From Rhodanobacteraceae bacterium (lineage in GTDB: Bacteria; Pseudomonadota; Gammaproteobacteria; Xanthomonadales; Rhodanobacteraceae), in assembly GCA_021325475.1 (NCBI GenBank), contig JAJPHA010000043.1, forward strand, positions 1-42,200: a stretch of 42,200 bases of DNA, read 5' to 3'. Below, one piece after another: positions 39,061 to 42,200 of this stretch (the stretch's first letter is position 1; each line of letters starts with the position of its first letter). The notes beneath the pieces were generated by a model. The model was given only the letters and a program-made list of their open reading frames with translations. It was not told the DNA's origin and searched no databases. The position numbers and the translations under genes were made by a program.

Positions 39061-41892
39061 ATGTCATCGCCCTGGTCAGCGGAATTGAGCGATTTCGTCG
39101 ATGCGCGCTATGCGCGTCTGTTGGCGCGCTGTCGCGAGGCCGGGGTGGCGTTCCACGACGACGCCGGTGTCGCCGAGCACGTGCAGCGGGTGTTGCTGGC
39201 GAGCGATTTCGCCTACGACGCCTTGCTGCGCGAACCGGCGCTGCTGGCGCCCGCGGCGCTCGCGCAGATGGCCGATCCGCGCCACGCCGAGGTGCGGCCG
39301 CCGCTGGCGCTGGCGCATGACCTCGACGAGAGCGTGGCCATGCGGCTGCTGCGCCGTTATCGGCGCTGCGAGGCGCTGCGCCTGATCTGGCGCGACGTCA
39401 ACGGTCTGGACGCGATCGAGGACACCCTCGCCGGCGCGAGCGCGCTCGCCGAGGTCTGTCTCGCCGCCGCGCACGACTACGCCGAGTCGCTGCTGCAACA
39501 CCGCCACGGCACGCCGCGCAGCGAAAGCGGCGCGCCGCAGCGGCTGGTCGTGCTCGCGCTCGGCAAGCTCGGCGGCGGCGAGCTCAACTTCTCGTCCGAC
39601 ATCGACCTGATCTTCGCCTATCCGGAAAACGGCGCGAGCGACGGCGCGCCGCCGCTCGCCAACGAAGCCTGGTTCGCGCGTCTCGGTCAATGGCTGGTGA
39701 AATTGCTCGGCGAGATCACCGCCGACGGCTATGCGTTTCGCGTCGACCTGCGCCTGCGTCCGTTCGGCAGCGCCGGCCGGCTGGCGCCGAGCTTCGCGGC
39801 GATGGAACAGTACTACCAGCGCGAGGGTCGCGACTGGGAGCGCTACGCCTGGATCAAGGCGCGGCCGGTCGCCGGCGACCTCGTCGCCGGCAGGCGTCTG
39901 CTGGAGACCCTGCGACCGTTCGTCTATCGCCGCTATCTCGACTACACCGCGTTCGCCGGGCTGCGCGAGATGAAGGCGCTGATCGACGCCGAGGTCGCGC
40001 GCAAGGATCGGTCGCGGCACCTCAAGCTCGGTCCCGGCGGCATCCGCGAGATCGAGTTCATCGTGCAACTGCTGCAACTGATCCGCGGCGGTCGCGAACC
40101 GTCGCTGCGCGAATGCGGCCTGTTGCCGGCGCTCGCCGCGTGCGAGCGGCTGGGCGCGCTGCCGGCCGCGCGCGCCAAGCGCCTGCGCGAGGCGTACCGC
40201 TATCTGCGCCGGGTCGAGAACCGCCTGCAGATGCTGCGCGACGAGCAGACCCACGAACTGCCCGACGATGCCTTCGTGCAGGCGCGGATCGCCGCCGGAC
40301 TGGGCTGTGCCGACGCCGCGGCGTTCGCGGCCGAGCTCGCGCGCGTGCGCGGCGTCGTCGCCGAGGAATTCGCCGCGGTGCTGGCGCCGCTGCCGACCGC
40401 GCGCGCCGCGCCGTCGAGCGCCGCGGCGCAGTACTGGCGTCGGCTGCGATCCGGCGAGGCGAACGCCGGCGAGCTCGCCGCGCTCGGCTTCGCCGAGGCC
40501 GAGGCGCTGCACGCCGAGGTCGCGGCGCTGGCGGCGAGTCCCGCCGCGCGCGCGCTGTCGGCGCATGCGCGCAACCGGTTCGAGCGCGTGCTGCCGCGGC
40601 TGCTCGAGGCCGCGGCGGCGAGCGCGGCGCCGGCGGCGTGTCTGGCGCGCCTGCTGCGGCTGGTCCACGCCGTGCTGCGGCGCCCGGCCTATCTCGCCCT
40701 GCTCGAGGAACAGCCGGCCGCGCGCGACCGCGTCGTCGCCCTGTTTGCCGGCAGCGCGCTGCTCGCCGAGCGCGTGATCGCGCATCCGCTGCTGCTCGAC
40801 GACCTGTTCGACAGCGCGCTCGAGGCCGAATCCGGCGACGCGAATGCGCTCGCCGCCGAGATCCGCCGCCGCGTCGGCGCGCTCGCCGCGGACGACGCCG
40901 AGGCGGAAATCGAGATCGTGCAGGAGGAAAAGCAGAGCGCGACGTTCCGACTCGGTCTGGCCTACCGCGACGGGCTCGCGGCGGTGACGACCGCGCGCGC
41001 ACTGGCCGGCATCGCCGAGGTGGTGATCGCCTGCGTGTTCGATCGCGCCGTGCGCGACGTGGCGCGCCAGCACGGTCGGCTGGGCGACGGCGGCATGGCG
41101 GTGGTCGGCTACGGCAGCCTCGGCGGCGCGGAACTCGGCTTCGCCTCGGACCTCGATCTCGTGTTCGTGTACGACCGCGCCGAAGGCGAGAGCGACGGCG
41201 CGCGGCCGCTCGATGCCGTGCGCTATTTCGCGCGGCTGGCGCAGCGCACCGTGCATTGGCTGACCACGCCGACCCATGCCGGGCGGCTGTACGAGGTGGA
41301 CGTGCGCCTGCGTCCCGACGGCGGCAAGGGCCTGCTCGTGGTCGGACTCGACGCCTTCGCCGAATACCAGCGCGAACGCGCCTGGGTGTGGGAGACGCAG
41401 GCGCTGGTGCGCGCGCGTGCAATCGCCGGCGACCCTGCGGTGTGCGCGCGCTTCGCCGCGACGCGCGCCGAGCTGCTGGCGCGACCGCGCGACGCGGCCG
41501 CGGTGCGCGCGCGGGTGACCGAGATGCGCGCGCGCTGGCGCGCCGAGCGCGATCGCTCCACGCCGGAGATGCTCGATCTCAAGCAGGGGCCGGGCGCGCT
41601 GCTCGACATCGAGTTCATCCTGCAGACCTTGGTGCTGCTCGAGGCAGAGCGCCGACCCGAGCTGCTGCGCAGCGGCAGCACCGCCGAGCTGATCGCGCTC
41701 GCCGCGGCCGCCGGCGTGCTCGACGGCGCACGTGCCGCGGCACTCGGCGCGGCGCATGCCGCGCTGCTCAAGCGCGCGCTCGACTGCACGCTCGACGCGC
41801 GCCCGCGCCTCAGCGCGCGCGACGCGGAACTCGCCAGGCACACGGCGGCGGTGCTCGAGATCGCCGCGGCGCTCGGCCTGGCCTTCGTCTAG
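39061..41892 (+). CDS. glnE: Glutamine synthetase adenylyltransferase/adenylyl-removing enzyme
   Basis: The 943-residue protein carries two nucleotidyltransferase domains. The N-terminal adenylyl-removing domain has G-G-G-E-L-N-F-S-S-D-I-D-L-I-F (Asp180, Asp182). The C-terminal adenylyltransferase domain has G-G-A-E-L-G-F-A-S-D-L-D-L-V-F (Asp697, Asp699). Each domain is followed by R-L-R-P-F-G or R-L-R-P-D-G. GlnE adds AMP to and removes it from glutamine synthetase under PII control. Length and motifs are complete. The -10-like TACAAT ends 6 nt before the ATG and there is no Shine-Dalgarno, so a leaderless mRNA is likely. Confidence 0.97.
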   Translation: MSSPWSAELSDFVDARYARLLARCREAGVAFHDDAGVAEHVQRVLLASDFAYDALLREPALLAPAALAQMADPRHAEVRPPLALAHDLDESVAMRLLRRYRRCEALRLIWRDVNGLDAIEDTLAGASALAEVCLAAAHDYAESLLQHRHGTPRSESGAPQRLVVLALGKLGGGELNFSSDIDLIFAYPENGASDGAPPLANEAWFARLGQWLVKLLGEITADGYAFRVDLRLRPFGSAGRLAPSFAAMEQYYQREGRDWERYAWIKARPVAGDLVAGRRLLETLRPFVYRRYLDYTAFAGLREMKALIDAEVARKDRSRHLKLGPGGIREIEFIVQLLQLIRGGREPSLRECGLLPALAACERLGALPAARAKRLREAYRYLRRVENRLQMLRDEQTHELPDDAFVQARIAAGLGCADAAAFAAELARVRGVVAEEFAAVLAPLPTARAAPSSAAAQYWRRLRSGEANAGELAALGFAEAEALHAEVAALAASPAARALSAHARNRFERVLPRLLEAAAASAAPAACLARLLRLVHAVLRRPAYLALLEEQPAARDRVVALFAGSALLAERVIAHPLLLDDLFDSALEAESGDANALAAEIRRRVGALAADDAEAEIEIVQEEKQSATFRLGLAYRDGLAAVTTARALAGIAEVVIACVFDRAVRDVARQHGRLGDGGMAVVGYGSLGGAELGFASDLDLVFVYDRAEGESDGARPLDAVRYFARLAQRTVHWLTTPTHAGRLYEVDVRLRPDGGKGLLVVGLDAFAEYQRERAWVWETQALVRARAIAGDPAVCARFAATRAELLARPRDAAAVRARVTEMRARWRAERDRSTPEMLDLKQGPGALLDIEFILQTLVLLEAERRPELLRSGSTAELIALAAAAGVLDGARAAALGAAHAALLKRALDCTLDARPRLSARDAELARHTAAVLEIAAALGLAFV

Positions 41893-41939
41893 GGAACCTT
41901 TGGACGACGGGAGGACGCAGCTCCGGCACGTCAAGCCCC

Positions 41940-42200
41940 CTCCTGATTAGCGCCGAAATTCAGTTTGCCGCCTTTCCCGCTGGCGGGAGAGGCCGACGCG
42001 CGCAGCGCGGCGGGTGGGGGTGGCACAGCAGTGATCTTGTTCTTTTCTCCAAGCGTGTCTTGCGGTTTTCCGCTCGCGTCCGGCGAGCGGGTTACTTTTC
42101 TTTGCTCGTGCACTGCGCCGCAGGAGCGGCGCGAACAGCGGAGCTGGCCGCGCAGCGGCGCAGCGCAGGATGCCCGGAGTCAAGAAAAGTCACCAAAAGA
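41940..42200. repeat. Intergenic repeat elements at the window end
   Basis: The 308 bp after glnE hold no credible gene. They contain CCCGCTGGCGGGAGAGGCC (a short hairpin, about 41978-41996) and GCGGGTTACTTTTCTTTGC (about 42088-42106). The partial inverted copy of the latter, AAGAAAAGTCACCAAAAGA, ends at 42200. From general knowledge, words like GGTTACTTTTCTTTG/CAAAGAAAAGTAACC recur between genes in xanthomonads and other proteobacteria. The element continues past the window. Confidence 0.6.

Noticed and set aside
41931..42113. A 60-codon minus-strand frame in the final intergenic repeat
   Set aside because: It lies wholly in repeat sequence of a kind often mis-called as a gene; no protein-like composition.

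Overview
The window is high-GC, gene-dense bacterial chromosome. The gene families and their order (groEL-groES-cutA-dsbD-tlpA-aroQ-accB-accC-prmA-DUF3426-fis-purH-purD, plus erpA, nudC, ampE, glnE and hemJ) fit a gammaproteobacterium of the Xanthomonadales (Lysobacterales). The secreted beta-helix proteins ending in a [IL]F-x-[ND]-G-F-[ED] tail suggest Rhodanobacteraceae or a close relative; that family-level placement is inference.

Layout. 1-4644: the 5' part of a degenerate Hpt-domain protein and hemJ (minus strand), then a plus-strand run of DUF6776, bactofilin, erpA, nudC and ampE. 4662-9089: an MFS/PlsC fusion (minus), a secreted TPR protein and an RsbW-like ATPase (plus). 9144-25476: a long minus-strand housekeeping block whose order of transcription is cutA, dsbD, tlpA-like, aroQ, accB, accC, prmA, DUF3426, fis, purH, purD. 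It is interrupted between prmA and DUF3426 by a beta-helix gene and a divergent ECF sigma factor-Ser/Thr kinase pair (13492-18581). A second beta-helix gene lies between cutA and groES. 27081-29146: groESL with a sigma-32-like promoter, a sigma-70-like promoter and a CIRCE operator upstream, and four perfect hairpins downstream. 29393-36287 (minus): a small secreted protein, a third beta-helix protein, a DUF4242 protein and a second Ser/Thr kinase-ECF sigma pair. 36355-41892: a DUF1631 protein and divergent glnE. 41893-42200 holds intergenic repeat sequence.

How the parts may work together. Two copies of an ECF sigma plus membrane-anchored TPR kinase module sit beside genes for secreted beta-helix proteins with a shared C-terminal tail. 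Both sigma factors have threonine where acidic residues of region 2.2 normally lie, as in kinase-activated ECF families. Two of the beta-helix genes share an identical ECF-like bipartite motif upstream (GTGATAGGA-N14-CCGTT); the third shares a different one (CGTGTCGCAA-N15-CGTTCA) with the neighbouring DUF4242 gene. Together these suggest a kinase/ECF-controlled programme of tagged surface proteins, the best candidate here for an undescribed system. Separately, six intergenic tracts are built wholly from 7-bp tandem words, several with G-quadruplex potential, and four of them lie between genes of one operon.
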